A stretch of 33,944 bases of DNA. Source: a virus. Both the position numbers and the translations under genes were made by a program. The notes under the pieces were generated by a model. That model was not told where the DNA came from. It searched no databases and saw only the letters and a program-made list of their open reading frames with translations. Shown piece by piece: positions 10,301 to 18,383 of this stretch; positions within the stretch are counted from its first letter, which is position 1, and each line of letters opens with the position of its first letter. The stretch covers positions 1 to 33,944 of the IMG/VR virus record IMGVR_UViG_3300030012_003786; one strand, 5' to 3'.

Positions 10301-13300
10301 GCACCTGCATTTGTACAACCATAAAACTCACATGATCCATCGTCACAAGTAGCGCTTGAATTATAAGTGTTAGCTGAAGGATCCGTACAACCATAAATAC
10401 AAACAACACATGAGCCATCATCTACTGTAGCGTTTTGATTGTAATTAATTGCGTTTGGATCTGTACAACCGTAAACTGTTGTTGGTATTGATATTGCGTT
10501 TGGCAAACCAATACCTTGTAAACTCATTTCTGATGGATCTATATTATTTATATTAGTGGTATCACCTTTAATATAGTTAAACCATTTACCTTCTTTTTCA
10601 ATAAACTCATTAACCATACCATGCTGCTCTGTAGATTTACCTCTATCAGTAACTATTGAGTTTACATACCAACCATCTCTTGCAACAAGATTATAGTATT
10701 CATTATCGTTATATGTATTACCATTAACAACCGCGGTTGTTATTTCTTCTATTCTAGAATCACTACCTTCGTAATTTAAAGTGTTAAAAGATTTTACAAC
10801 TTCAGGTGTATCGTTTAAAACAACATTAACAGAAGAAGCAAGTTGGTAATTATAAAAATTATTATAAGTTTGATTATTGTGGCTTAACCAAAATTTACCT
10901 TCTCTAAAAGTATAATACATGTTATTTAAACTAATACCAGCAAAATCAACAGGATAATTTTGACTAGTATGTAATATAGACTCGTCATACTGTTTAATTC
11001 TTGAAGCCATAGATTTAAAACTTACCCAACCTTTAGCGTCTTCACTAAAAGATACAGTTAAATCTGAAAAAGTAACATTATAATGTTTTTTCTTAGTATC
11101 ATAACTACCAATAACATAATTTTTACTAAGACCTTCTTGCAGCATTATTTTTTCGTTTTGTATAAAATAATCAGCAAACCAATTACGCATACCAAACTCG
11201 TGTATTGGAGATAAACCATCTCTTGATAATCTTAATACAGCACCTTTTTTAGCGTCTGTAAAATACGCTCTATAAGAATCACTAGCAAATGATTCTGGAT
11301 TTTTAGATATACCGTATTCACCAACAAAAGGGATCGCTTGTCCTAACACGTTTGTAGATGAAGTTAAATTTAAATTACCATCAGCATTAAACAAAGCATC
11401 TTTACTTGCTAAAACTTTTAAAACTTTATTTTCACAAAGAGTTATTAAATCAGTATCTCTAGTATGTAGTTTTTGTATACTACCATAACTAGGGTTTAAT
11501 TCTTTAATATTACCTTCGCCTAATATAAATTGGTTTAAGTTATTTATACCAGACATTGAATTATATATACCTGAAAATATTAAACCATTTTTTCTTCTTT
11601 CTTCTTTGTATCTACCTTCAATTACAGTTGTAGATACTTTAGGTCCATTATCTATTGTAACAGCATTAAAATCATCACGTATCCTATCAGATTCAACACC
11701 TATATCATCGCCAAAAACATAGCAGTTAAACCAATCTAAAGAAACTAAATTACTATGAAAATCGCCTTCTATTCTAATTAAATTAGGATTAGTATTAGTA
11801 TAAGTGTTATCATCTACATCTTCTACAACAACTACTTCTATTTTAGTGCCTTTAAAAATCACATCTAATATAGTACCTTCTTCTAATCTTATTTCGTTAT
11901 CAACGTTAGCAGTATTACCTAAGTTAATATCTAAATTAAAATCTATACTTTGTACTATAGCGTCTTCTTCAAACTCTGTATTTAAATTATTTCTAGCAAG
12001 CCAAGTATCTCCATTACCATCTTCTACATTGCTGTAATAATCAGGGTTTGATTTTGATACCCTAACAATAGCACCAGCTCTTACTGGTTGAGTTGTTGAG
12101 TTAGCTATATTTACAGGATATGAGCCACTGGCTTCATAGTAAAGATCTATATCAGTATCTTGTTTAGGTTCTGTTTCCCATATAACAGGGCTGTCAGCTA
12201 TTACTTTTTCGCTATCACCTATTGAATATTGATCTTCTAAAATTTTTATAAAAGTACCACCTCCAACACTTTGAGCGCCTACATGATCTTTATCTGTTGA
12301 GTGTGCTGATGCGGTGTCAGACTCAGTAGCCCAAGGATATGTAGCACCACCTGTACATTCTTCGCTAGGACAAGGTTCTATAGTACCATTATCTCTTTCT
12401 ATTAAAACATCTTTTAAAGTGTATAAAGGATTATAACCTCGAGTATTATAAACTGGATTACCAAAATGCTCATCAAAAGTTATATTCCAACCTATCCGAA
12501 GCGCGAAAGGATCATTAGGTGTAGCTTGTGAACTTCCAATTATATCTTTTGCATGACCTACTATAGAAAACGGTCCTTCAACTTTTGTTATAGTACGTAT
12601 TTTAGGCCCGCCGTTTTCTCCTGTTTGATCGTCAGAAAATTTAACTTTAGTACCTACTCTTAATCTATCAATAAAATCTTTTTGCTCTGGATAATTATCA
12701 AGACTAAATTCACTTGCCGAAGGTATTGCCCCGTTATAACTATCTGCATCTATAACTTGTGTGAAAGCAATACTTATTTTTCTTGGCGTTGGATCTTCAT
12801 TAAGGCGCATACCTTTTCTTCTGGCTTGCTGAGCGCTGTTTCCAGACTTATAAAACCCGTTACCACTCAGACCAAATATATGCGACTCATCGTTTGGACC
12901 TCCAGGCGCAAAAGTACCTGTTGTAGTGTTAAAGTAAAAATAAGTTCTATCTATATACCAAAATCCACCTTCAACCTCAGGATAATTATTTGCTATAGGT
13001 GTGTAATTACCACCATCATACTCATGAGTACCAATATAATGCTTTAGTATATTCATTACCCTACCTGCGTTATCACTAGGTACTTGAAAATTACCAACAG
13101 GTAGCGGAGCAACATTGTCTTGATTACCACACTGAGGTATTAAAGCCTCTATAGGATCGCCATCAATACCATTTGCTTTGTAAACTTCGTTATTGCTTGC
13201 TCTTATTCTAGTTCCTGGAACAGAGTGATCAGCACCATAAAGTGCATAGCTACCATTAAAGTTATTTTCATCCCCAGTATAATCTTTTCCAGCATATCTG

Positions 13301-15984
13301 GTTGGGTTAATCGTGTCTATTGATTGTATTTGTCTACCTTCTCCAGAGTGTAGATAATACAAACGTTTTGAATCTACTTCAATCCAGTTAGTTTCAGGTG
13401 TAGTAATAACTTTGTTATCTACAATAGCATCTCTTTCTATTTTAACAAAAAATCTACCATCAAACCAAGACTTGTGTTCTTCTTTTTCTCTTCTAAACAC
13501 TATTTTTGTTTCGTCAAAAGTTTGAACAACACCACCAGCGCCTAACACGTAAGAAAATTCTATATCTTCTTCAAAAGGTTTTTCCATTGTAAATTCAAAA
13601 CCTAAACTATCATCACTATTAAATATTTTATCTATTCTATACCACTGTGATCTTCCATTATATTGAGTTTCACTTTCGTTTATTATTTTTAAACTAATTT
13701 GCACTTCTTCTTGGCCAATAGTTAAAGGATCACTGCTAGCAAGATCTTTTTCTGCTCTTTTTTGTTTAAATATAGCTATTAATTCTGTTAACTCGTTATG
13801 TCTATCTCCAGTTATTTCAAATATTTTAGAATCTTTAACAGGAATATTGGCATTAGCATTAAATAAACCAGTCTGACTAAACAAACTACCAGACACATCG
13901 TCGTAGGCTACTGTATCAAGAGCTGAAGCTTGTTGTTTTATAAAATCAGGAGCTTCGTTTTTAATAGATAATATTTTGTATCTAGCTTTTTCTTTTACAA
14001 AAGCACCGTGAGCATCTTTTTTAAGTATTAAATAAGTTTCTTCATCTACTTTAGCTCTATCTGACGAAGGAAAAGACAGCCAAACGTTACCATCTTCACC
14101 ATCAAAAACTCTATCCATAGCTAAGTTATAATACTCGCTAGAAGTTTCTTTTATAAAGTATTTAAAACTTGTAGCCCAATCAGGAGCATCGTTTAAAGGT
14201 CTAACTGTTAATCTATGTTGTTTTTTAGCAATATCTTTACTAGTTTTTATTACGCCGCTTTCACTTGTTAATACCGGCGTTTGTCTACCATAATCATCTT
14301 CGTATACAATACCAACTTGATAAGTTCTAAGAGATTTTATTGAAGGTAAAGAATCAAAATAATTTCCTCTTGGTAATTGAAAATCTTGTTTTTCATAATC
14401 TTCTATGTTTACTTCAAAGCTACCTTTATAAGGCGTGCTATTATCAGAACCAGAATACAAATCATAGTTTTGTAAATAATTACCATACACTAGTCTATTA
14501 GCAACTATTTCTTGACTAAGCGCTGCTCTTGGCACATTATCCCAATGCCTTTGTACTTGGCTTTCTGGTATTGCTTTAGATATAGTATCACTAGTTATTT
14601 TATAAGTACCTTTAAAACCTCCATCTTCGCGAACTTGAGAAGTTGTAGTGAAAGTATTATACTCGTATCTAGAGTTCCAATAATTATAAGCTTGACCTGG
14701 TATAAAAGGATCATTTTTTGATATTGTATCAACAACATATATAACAGGTGATCCTGCTTCTCTATATAATATATCAACAGAAACAACATCATCTGGTATA
14801 TCTTGAGCTATAAACTGCTCTATATGAGCAGCGTACAAAGTATTAACCATACCTAAGTTAAAACCTTTTGTAGGGTGATAACTAAAACTACCTGGTGAGA
14901 AAGCTATTTGTGAAAATGGAGAAAAGGGTGAGTATTCACCGTCAGAATATTTCCATCTAGTTGCAAAGCGTGGAAACTTTTTTTCAAATATTAAATCTGG
15001 ATCTGCTAAATTTGTAACAGTATAAGTAGGACTGTACAGATTACCTTTTTTAGTAATTACTTTACAATCAATTGGAGTACCATAAGGATCTATATTACTA
15101 GTATCACCTATGCCATTTTCTAGAATTAGAAGCTCTATATCATGATCAAACTTAAGACCTTTGCTCCACTTATCTTCTAAATCATGATCAGATCCTTCAG
15201 GTATTCTTTCTACGGCTTTTAAATATAAAGTATCACCTGGCTTATAATAGTCATGTAGTACGTTACCATAAAATTTACCTATTAAGTTTCTAACATTTAT
15301 TGTTACGGGATCACCAACTCCAATTGATGTCGAGTTAAAAGCATTAGGATATGGTTGTTCACAGTGAAGCTTTATAGAAGTAGAACCGCTACTTTCTAAT
15401 CTCAGCACAGGAGGTACTTTAGGTCCTTTTTTTATTACTGTTATATTTTCTTCTGCAATATTTATTCCTGACGCATAATTAATACCTCTTTCTGGAACTA
15501 TTAATCTAGTATTTGTAACACCACCTTGATCAGTTCCTTCTATAGATCTTGGTATGTTTATTCTTTTTGGTTCTGTAAAATTATCAGTCCAAAACAACAT
15601 ATCATCTACAATATTAATACCAGTTATTAGTCTTGTCTTATCATATTGTAAAACGCTTAAATTAACATCAACAAAAACAAGTGTTGCTGTTTCAGTTACA
15701 TTGTTGTAACTAAAAATCATATCTTTTTGATCAGAAGCTAATAATAAGTACAAAGTGTTGTTTTTATCATCTGTAATACTACCAACGCAAACAGCATCAC
15801 CAGGTATTGCGTTGCTTGATATTTGAGTATTACCTAATAAATTTTGTAGAGAACCTATATCAGATTCATCCGAGGTAGAAACCTGCACGTTCCAAGCGTC
15901 TCTGTATTGACCGTTTGGAACTAACCTTTCATCAAGGTCTTTGTTCATCTTACCACCGGTAAAATTATTTTTTAACTCTGGCAT
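7339..15984 (-). CDS. Giant muzzle/nozzle-like tail protein with Cys-rich extension, 2881 aa
   Basis: The N-terminus LKNNFTGGKMNKDLDERLVP followed by NGQYRDAWNV is a motif I recognise at the start of large tail proteins of crAss-like and other marine phages, where the family is linked to the tail muzzle/nozzle. Further landmarks are HWDNVPRAALSQEIVANRL near residue 481, YQVGIVYEDDYGRQTPVL near 558, and a block near 1480-1605 ending LRLSRDGLSPIHEFGMRNWF. Strand-rich repeats near the start (LYLLLASDQKDMIFSYN, LFWTDNFTEPKRINIP) look like beta-propeller blades. From about residue 1837 the protein changes to a cysteine-rich repeat region running to the end. The ATG at 15984 is 4 bases after the upstream stop. 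Role: distal tail tube or muzzle with a surface-exposed extension. The core assignment is by motif, and the extension's role is inferred. Confidence 0.85.
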   Translation of the reverse strand: MPELKNNFTGGKMNKDLDERLVPNGQYRDAWNVQVSTSDESDIGSLQNLLGNTQISSNAIPGDAVCVGSITDDKNNTLYLLLASDQKDMIFSYNNVTETATLVFVDVNLSVLQYDKTRLITGINIVDDMLFWTDNFTEPKRINIPRSIEGTDQGGVTNTRLIVPERGINYASGINIAEENITVIKKGPKVPPVLRLESSGSTSIKLHCEQPYPNAFNSTSIGVGDPVTINVRNLIGKFYGNVLHDYYKPGDTLYLKAVERIPEGSDHDLEDKWSKGLKFDHDIELLILENGIGDTSNIDPYGTPIDCKVITKKGNLYSPTYTVTNLADPDLIFEKKFPRFATRWKYSDGEYSPFSPFSQIAFSPGSFSYHPTKGFNLGMVNTLYAAHIEQFIAQDIPDDVVSVDILYREAGSPVIYVVDTISKNDPFIPGQAYNYWNSRYEYNTFTTTSQVREDGGFKGTYKITSDTISKAIPESQVQRHWDNVPRAALSQEIVANRLVYGNYLQNYDLYSGSDNSTPYKGSFEVNIEDYEKQDFQLPRGNYFDSLPSIKSLRTYQVGIVYEDDYGRQTPVLTSESGVIKTSKDIAKKQHRLTVRPLNDAPDWATSFKYFIKETSSEYYNLAMDRVFDGEDGNVWLSFPSSDRAKVDEETYLILKKDAHGAFVKEKARYKILSIKNEAPDFIKQQASALDTVAYDDVSGSLFSQTGLFNANANIPVKDSKIFEITGDRHNELTELIAIFKQKRAEKDLASSDPLTIGQEEVQISLKIINESETQYNGRSQWYRIDKIFNSDDSLGFEFTMEKPFEEDIEFSYVLGAGGVVQTFDETKIVFRREKEEHKSWFDGRFFVKIERDAIVDNKVITTPETNWIEVDSKRLYYLHSGEGRQIQSIDTINPTRYAGKDYTGDENNFNGSYALYGADHSVPGTRIRASNNEVYKANGIDGDPIEALIPQCGNQDNVAPLPVGNFQVPSDNAGRVMNILKHYIGTHEYDGGNYTPIANNYPEVEGGFWYIDRTYFYFNTTTGTFAPGGPNDESHIFGLSGNGFYKSGNSAQQARRKGMRLNEDPTPRKISIAFTQVIDADSYNGAIPSASEFSLDNYPEQKDFIDRLRVGTKVKFSDDQTGENGGPKIRTITKVEGPFSIVGHAKDIIGSSQATPNDPFALRIGWNITFDEHFGNPVYNTRGYNPLYTLKDVLIERDNGTIEPCPSEECTGGATYPWATESDTASAHSTDKDHVGAQSVGGGTFIKILEDQYSIGDSEKVIADSPVIWETEPKQDTDIDLYYEASGSYPVNIANSTTQPVRAGAIVRVSKSNPDYYSNVEDGNGDTWLARNNLNTEFEEDAIVQSIDFNLDINLGNTANVDNEIRLEEGTILDVIFKGTKIEVVVVEDVDDNTYTNTNPNLIRIEGDFHSNLVSLDWFNCYVFGDDIGVESDRIRDDFNAVTIDNGPKVSTTVIEGRYKEERRKNGLIFSGIYNSMSGINNLNQFILGEGNIKELNPSYGSIQKLHTRDTDLITLCENKVLKVLASKDALFNADGNLNLTSSTNVLGQAIPFVGEYGISKNPESFASDSYRAYFTDAKKGAVLRLSRDGLSPIHEFGMRNWFADYFIQNEKIMLQEGLSKNYVIGSYDTKKKHYNVTFSDLTVSFSEDAKGWVSFKSMASRIKQYDESILHTSQNYPVDFAGISLNNMYYTFREGKFWLSHNNQTYNNFYNYQLASSVNVVLNDTPEVVKSFNTLNYEGSDSRIEEITTAVVNGNTYNDNEYYNLVARDGWYVNSIVTDRGKSTEQHGMVNEFIEKEGKWFNYIKGDTTNINNIDPSEMSLQGIGLPNAISIPTTVYGCTDPNAINYNQNATVDDGSCVVCIYGCTDPSANTYNSSATCDDGSCEFYGCTNAGAFNYDPNATSNPNNICLPYIYGCLDSFATNYSGGIGGGSNSWCNSNPNDFNAGNNYTQTAFDGGALAGSSSDNCCVYPVLGCTDQGACNYDPNADIDIGTCDYTCVGCSDPSAANYNAGFTGCDVNGVYTPGDNSCCYYSVWGCTDSNATNYDPNANADCGSVNDPAGQSNCINGQSGSNCCCDFAGATVSGCADPNAGNYYGNLNSTFDPNVTTVIDDGSCCYGGCSQGDNYQGTQPDIYGYCNNSTCTGPPSFTGCTQVGVCDPSNNDYTGCDKCTGVSGCGAGGGDCGYLHINYDPHLCYDCAQANPNGIQISPSSIVVNNLCYDSLNALQGNDISTCIETVFGCMDNTAVNYNPAATADDPANPCQFTSYCCTDTSPGYCNYGAPGAVTPGNPSGSTSNCQNGMSSMCENTSCIGCIDPALGFHAGEMEDPNNLGTMIKVCRGTTYSNGPQTANLWQYTDPGTLITYDVCSKDGSTLDPLDANGNDNRDGWNATNYDPTANLVEYWGMTSHNTNNLPTTGPYPNCNYLGGGCTDNGNMPNTYVASQAAVNSGYGGGGSGYVSGSLTPGQPAFNYNPLASSDDGSCYPVILGCQDTSASNTNTACTSGNFGWGIPGVVGDGDPWTDVNTNSQSCCVSTISGCTDNIAHQFIHTAVSLTTNNVRNVSDGFGYDLNYHLGSEKGYIIDDSYKINNAGAFNYDSTATTLQSGLWEADVPVIGYDATNIVNSVGVYSQLDSTCANDPAACAGNGNETACCYQAGCLDPGAYNFEYNGFGLDDHPQQEEGREKWRNGNNNPDGSFTGIERKRINHWVKGELSPSTCVDCSNDYDEFTGATRFHRTCADCAGQKAELFFVDPNTGASTAGTPTPGAYLSVNQVLLNADLSCCCYHAGCTDPDACNYYLNIDGKNSDGSSSYNPLVCQDDSDGTINPLNDCYTATAPFYYASNNPNGNNNCGEGPGCGAPVPGSIYSDYNQCCNENPTACN
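7342..10475 (-). repeat. Cys-rich GCTDPxAxNYxPxAxxDDGSC repeat region
   Basis: Residues ~1837-2881 of the giant tail protein contain about 16-17 units opened by GCTDP, GCLDP, GCADP or similar, followed by A.NY.P.A and often DDGSC. Clear units include YGCTDPNAINYNQNATVDDG and YGCTDPSANTYNSSATCDDG. The first units are compact, about 25 residues, and later ones carry long insertions of up to ~100 residues. I count roughly 80 cysteines here, against only about nine in the preceding ~1,836 residues. Repeats of this kind are known in secreted and surface proteins of marine Flavobacteriia. The Asp/Asn spacing suggests calcium binding, which is inference. Confidence 0.8.
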
Positions 15985-15988
15985 TTAA

Positions 15989-17413
15989 TTAATGTTTTAT
16001 TTGTTTTGATTTACCTCTAAATATTTGAGTTATTTCTTCTAATTTTATATTTGATAGTCTAAGTTTTGCTTTTCTAGTTTCTGCAAATCTTTCTTTTTTA
16101 TATCTTCTAATTACATATTCTGGAACACCAGGTTTTACCGATAATATTGCATATGCTATACACTTATACATAGCTTCTTCAGCAAACTTATGCACTTTCA
16201 TCTCTTCATCTGTACCAAGACTATCACTTATATAATCTAATATCACAGTTTTTCCTGATAAGTTAGAGCTAAAATAAATTTTTCCTGAATTACAGTCTAT
16301 ATAATAAGATCCATTTACTTGTGCGTGTTGTGGGTCTAAACCAAATCTTCTACCTTCGTTTGGCCAGTATATATCATTTTGATAATCTTGGTAATCATTA
16401 ATATTATTTTCAGAAGGCTTATGTGATTTATAGTTTTTCCAAGTATTAGATGTTTCTTCATCACCAACTCTAACTATAGATATATTATCTATAATAACAT
16501 TTAAACCGAGCACTGACGTGTTGTCAGTTGTACACTCAAGGTAAACAGAACTAGGTACATAACCAGTTGCATTATTAACAATGCTATAGTTTGCGTTCAA
16601 TCCATCTGCAGTAATTGTTTCTGTATAAGTACCATTAGCACTTCTTGTAGTTGTAAGTGTTGGAATACCATTTTCATCTACTATAACAAAATTATAACTT
16701 CCAGTAGCGTAACTACTTATAGTATACGTTATAGTGTATTGTTCTCCATGTATTATGTCAACCGAATCTTGTCTAAAAGCTTGAGATTGTGGCAGGGCAT
16801 ATCCTTTTATACTATTGTCTTCATAATACCAACCAGACAAATTAAGACCAGCTGCTGAAAGCGCAAGACCACTTCCTACAGGAGTTGGTGTTGATTGAGC
16901 TTGACCATCAAACCCTACGTTTAAATTCCAAGCGCCTGAACCGCCTTGAAAATTTCCGTTTTTTATTAAGTTCCCAGAAGGTAATAAGCTTTCAATGTTA
17001 TTACTATAATTAGTGTCTTTACCAAATAAAAAATCACCGTTAGCATCTGTTTGGTATTTTTTAGGATTTGAAGTTTTGCTTAAAGTAGGATATAGTATAT
17101 GTTTTATACCAGAGCTGTCTACAGAAGATATTTTAGTATAATTAACGTAATCCTGAGGTAATGGCATTGTTAAGCTTGGTTTTACTTCTGTTTCTATTGA
17201 CTTGCAAGATTTAAAAACATCAAAACTTAATTCTTGCAAAGCTCTCTGTGCATGATAAGCTACATCTATTCTTTTTATTTTAGATATTAATTTATCTTCA
17301 CCGACATAAGCAACTATAAATTGATTTACAATATCTTTTAATGAAGTAAATTGATAACCACCAAAATCTTCATTGTTATAGTAATCTTGTTGAGTTTGAT
17401 TTATTAATGCCAT
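15989..17413 (-). CDS. Neck/ring connector protein with inserted carbohydrate-binding-like domain, 474 aa
   Basis: The N-terminal ~125 residues (FTSLKDIVNQFIVAYVGED, DVAYHAQRALQELSFDVFKS, LTMPLPQDYVNYTKI) and the C-terminal ~125 residues (FGLDPQHAQVNGSYYID, SDSLGTDEEMKVHKFAEEA, KERFAETRKAKLRLSNIKL) form a family I recognise next to large tail proteins in marine phages and interpret as a head-tail connector or ring protein. Between them, about residues 147-317, sits NLIKNGNFQGGSGAWN through NVIIDNISIVRVG. These are the opening and closing signatures of a galactose-binding-like beta-sandwich of the CBM_4_9 type. The gene starts 3 bases after the 246-aa gene and ends 4 bases before the giant tail gene. 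The core role is moderately certain, and sugar binding by the insert is inferred. Confidence 0.8.
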   Translation of the reverse strand: MALINQTQQDYYNNEDFGGYQFTSLKDIVNQFIVAYVGEDKLISKIKRIDVAYHAQRALQELSFDVFKSCKSIETEVKPSLTMPLPQDYVNYTKISSVDSSGIKHILYPTLSKTSNPKKYQTDANGDFLFGKDTNYSNNIESLLPSGNLIKNGNFQGGSGAWNLNVGFDGQAQSTPTPVGSGLALSAAGLNLSGWYYEDNSIKGYALPQSQAFRQDSVDIIHGEQYTITYTISSYATGSYNFVIVDENGIPTLTTTRSANGTYTETITADGLNANYSIVNNATGYVPSSVYLECTTDNTSVLGLNVIIDNISIVRVGDEETSNTWKNYKSHKPSENNINDYQDYQNDIYWPNEGRRFGLDPQHAQVNGSYYIDCNSGKIYFSSNLSGKTVILDYISDSLGTDEEMKVHKFAEEAMYKCIAYAILSVKPGVPEYVIRRYKKERFAETRKAKLRLSNIKLEEITQIFRGKSKQIKH

Positions 17414-17416
17414 TTA

Positions 17417-18157
17417 TTATCTTTTTTGTTGTATAACTTTTTTTTGTTCTTCCGTTGTAGAAGCTTGATAAACATTTACGCCTGTATCAGCTAACGTTAT
17501 TCCTGCTAAAGTTAATATTCTATATACAAGATTAGACTCTTCTGAATCATGAAGCTCAAAGTCTACGCTGGCATTCATATTATACAAAGCTTTACCACTA
17601 ACAACAACATAAGCCCAATTAACAGTTTGAGGCCTTTGTACATAACTACACCTTATATTACTAGAATTTGCTATTAAATCGTTAAAAGGATATATATCTA
17701 TAGTTTTTGTAGGTAAACTATTTATAGTTCTTTTAACTGTTACGTACACAGGATTAGATAGTGTTGGAGAAGTTAAAGGCGAGCTACTCATATTAACGTA
17801 TTCGTTTTCATTAACTGGTTCTATTTCTGTAGAAACGTTATTTAACAAATGCGTTATAGTACCTATTTTATAAGCATCTTGTGGTATTACAAAAAAATTA
17901 CCATTACCCTGAGCTAAATTAACATTTGTAGTAAGCATATTTACTTTTTCATGGATAAACTCTAGCATATCACCATACTCAGTATCATTACCAGATACTC
18001 TACCAAATTGATTTGTATCGTAAAAGTATTGATTTAATATTTCTAGTTGAGCTTGATTAGCATATAAATTAAATTCTTGAGGCGTTATATAACCTCTTTG
18101 TTCTTTGTTAGCTAGCGCTAAAACTCTTTGATATACTGTGTTTATACTTATAGCCAT
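17417..18157 (-). CDS. Head-tail connector/ring protein, 246 aa
   Basis: The N-terminus INTVYQRVLALANKEQRGYI, followed by TPQEFNLYANQAQLEILNQYF, is characteristic of a structural family found immediately before the ring and tail genes of marine and crAss-like phages. The remainder has VIPQDAYKIGTITH and a mixed alpha/beta pattern with no membrane or catalytic features. It sits directly upstream of the 474-aa ring-like protein (3-base gap) and one base after the 56-aa mini-gene's end, which fits a neck component. The identification rests on recognised sequence style plus order. Which ring it forms cannot be told from sequence alone. Confidence 0.8.
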   Translation of the reverse strand: MAISINTVYQRVLALANKEQRGYITPQEFNLYANQAQLEILNQYFYDTNQFGRVSGNDTEYGDMLEFIHEKVNMLTTNVNLAQGNGNFFVIPQDAYKIGTITHLLNNVSTEIEPVNENEYVNMSSSPLTSPTLSNPVYVTVKRTINSLPTKTIDIYPFNDLIANSSNIRCSYVQRPQTVNWAYVVVSGKALYNMNASVDFELHDSEESNLVYRILTLAGITLADTGVNVYQASTTEEQKKVIQQKR

Positions 18158-18158
18158 A

Positions 18159-18329
18159 TTATTTATCGTAATTATAAGGGAATAATCTATTTAAAGTTTC
18201 TTTTCTTTTACCGCAGCCACAATCTTTACCTACAGCTTTACTAACCGTGTCTACAACTTTTTTAATCCCTGTTGCTTTTGTTATTTTTTCTATTGTGTCG
18301 CCTAAACCTTTTGATTTTTTATTTTCCAT
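18159..18329 (-). CDS. Conserved mini-protein with CGCGKRKE motif, 56 aa
   Basis: A 57-codon frame (ATG at 18329, TAA at 18159-18161) fills the gap between the 246-aa gene and the upstream hairpin. It reads MENKKSKGLGDTIEKITKAT, then a Lys-rich helix, then KDCGCGKRKETLNRLFPYN. I recall CGCGKRKE.LN.LFPY endings on small proteins in marine phage structural modules, so I treat it as a real gene. The paired cysteines could bind metal or form a disulphide, but two Cys alone do not make a classical zinc site. It abuts the next gene by one base, consistent with coupling. The function is unknown. Confidence 0.75.
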   Translation of the reverse strand: MENKKSKGLGDTIEKITKATGIKKVVDTVSKAVGKDCGCGKRKETLNRLFPYNYDK

Positions 18330-18349
18330 ATAATTTTGTTTTGTATTAC

Positions 18350-18369
18350 GATCGCCCCGCAGGGCGACC
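18350..18369 (-). terminator. Stable hairpin with UGCG tetraloop, no U-tract
   Basis: On the minus strand GGUCGCCC pairs with GGGCGAUC (8 bp including one G-U pair) around a UGCG loop, a member of the very stable UNCG class. It lies 15 bases after the 274-aa stop and about 20 bases before the mini-protein start. The following RNA is UAAUACAAAACAAAA, so the U-run of an intrinsic terminator is missing. It may act as a partial terminator, an RNA-processing site or a 3'-end protector. Confidence 0.55.
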
Positions 18370-18383
18370 GCTCTACAGTTTGA

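Noticed and set aside
9417-10421. Minus-strand alternative frames within the Cys-rich repeat region
   Set aside because: They are hydrophobic Val/Ile/Leu-rich out-of-frame readings of the repeat DNA, and the main frame carries clear conserved motifs.
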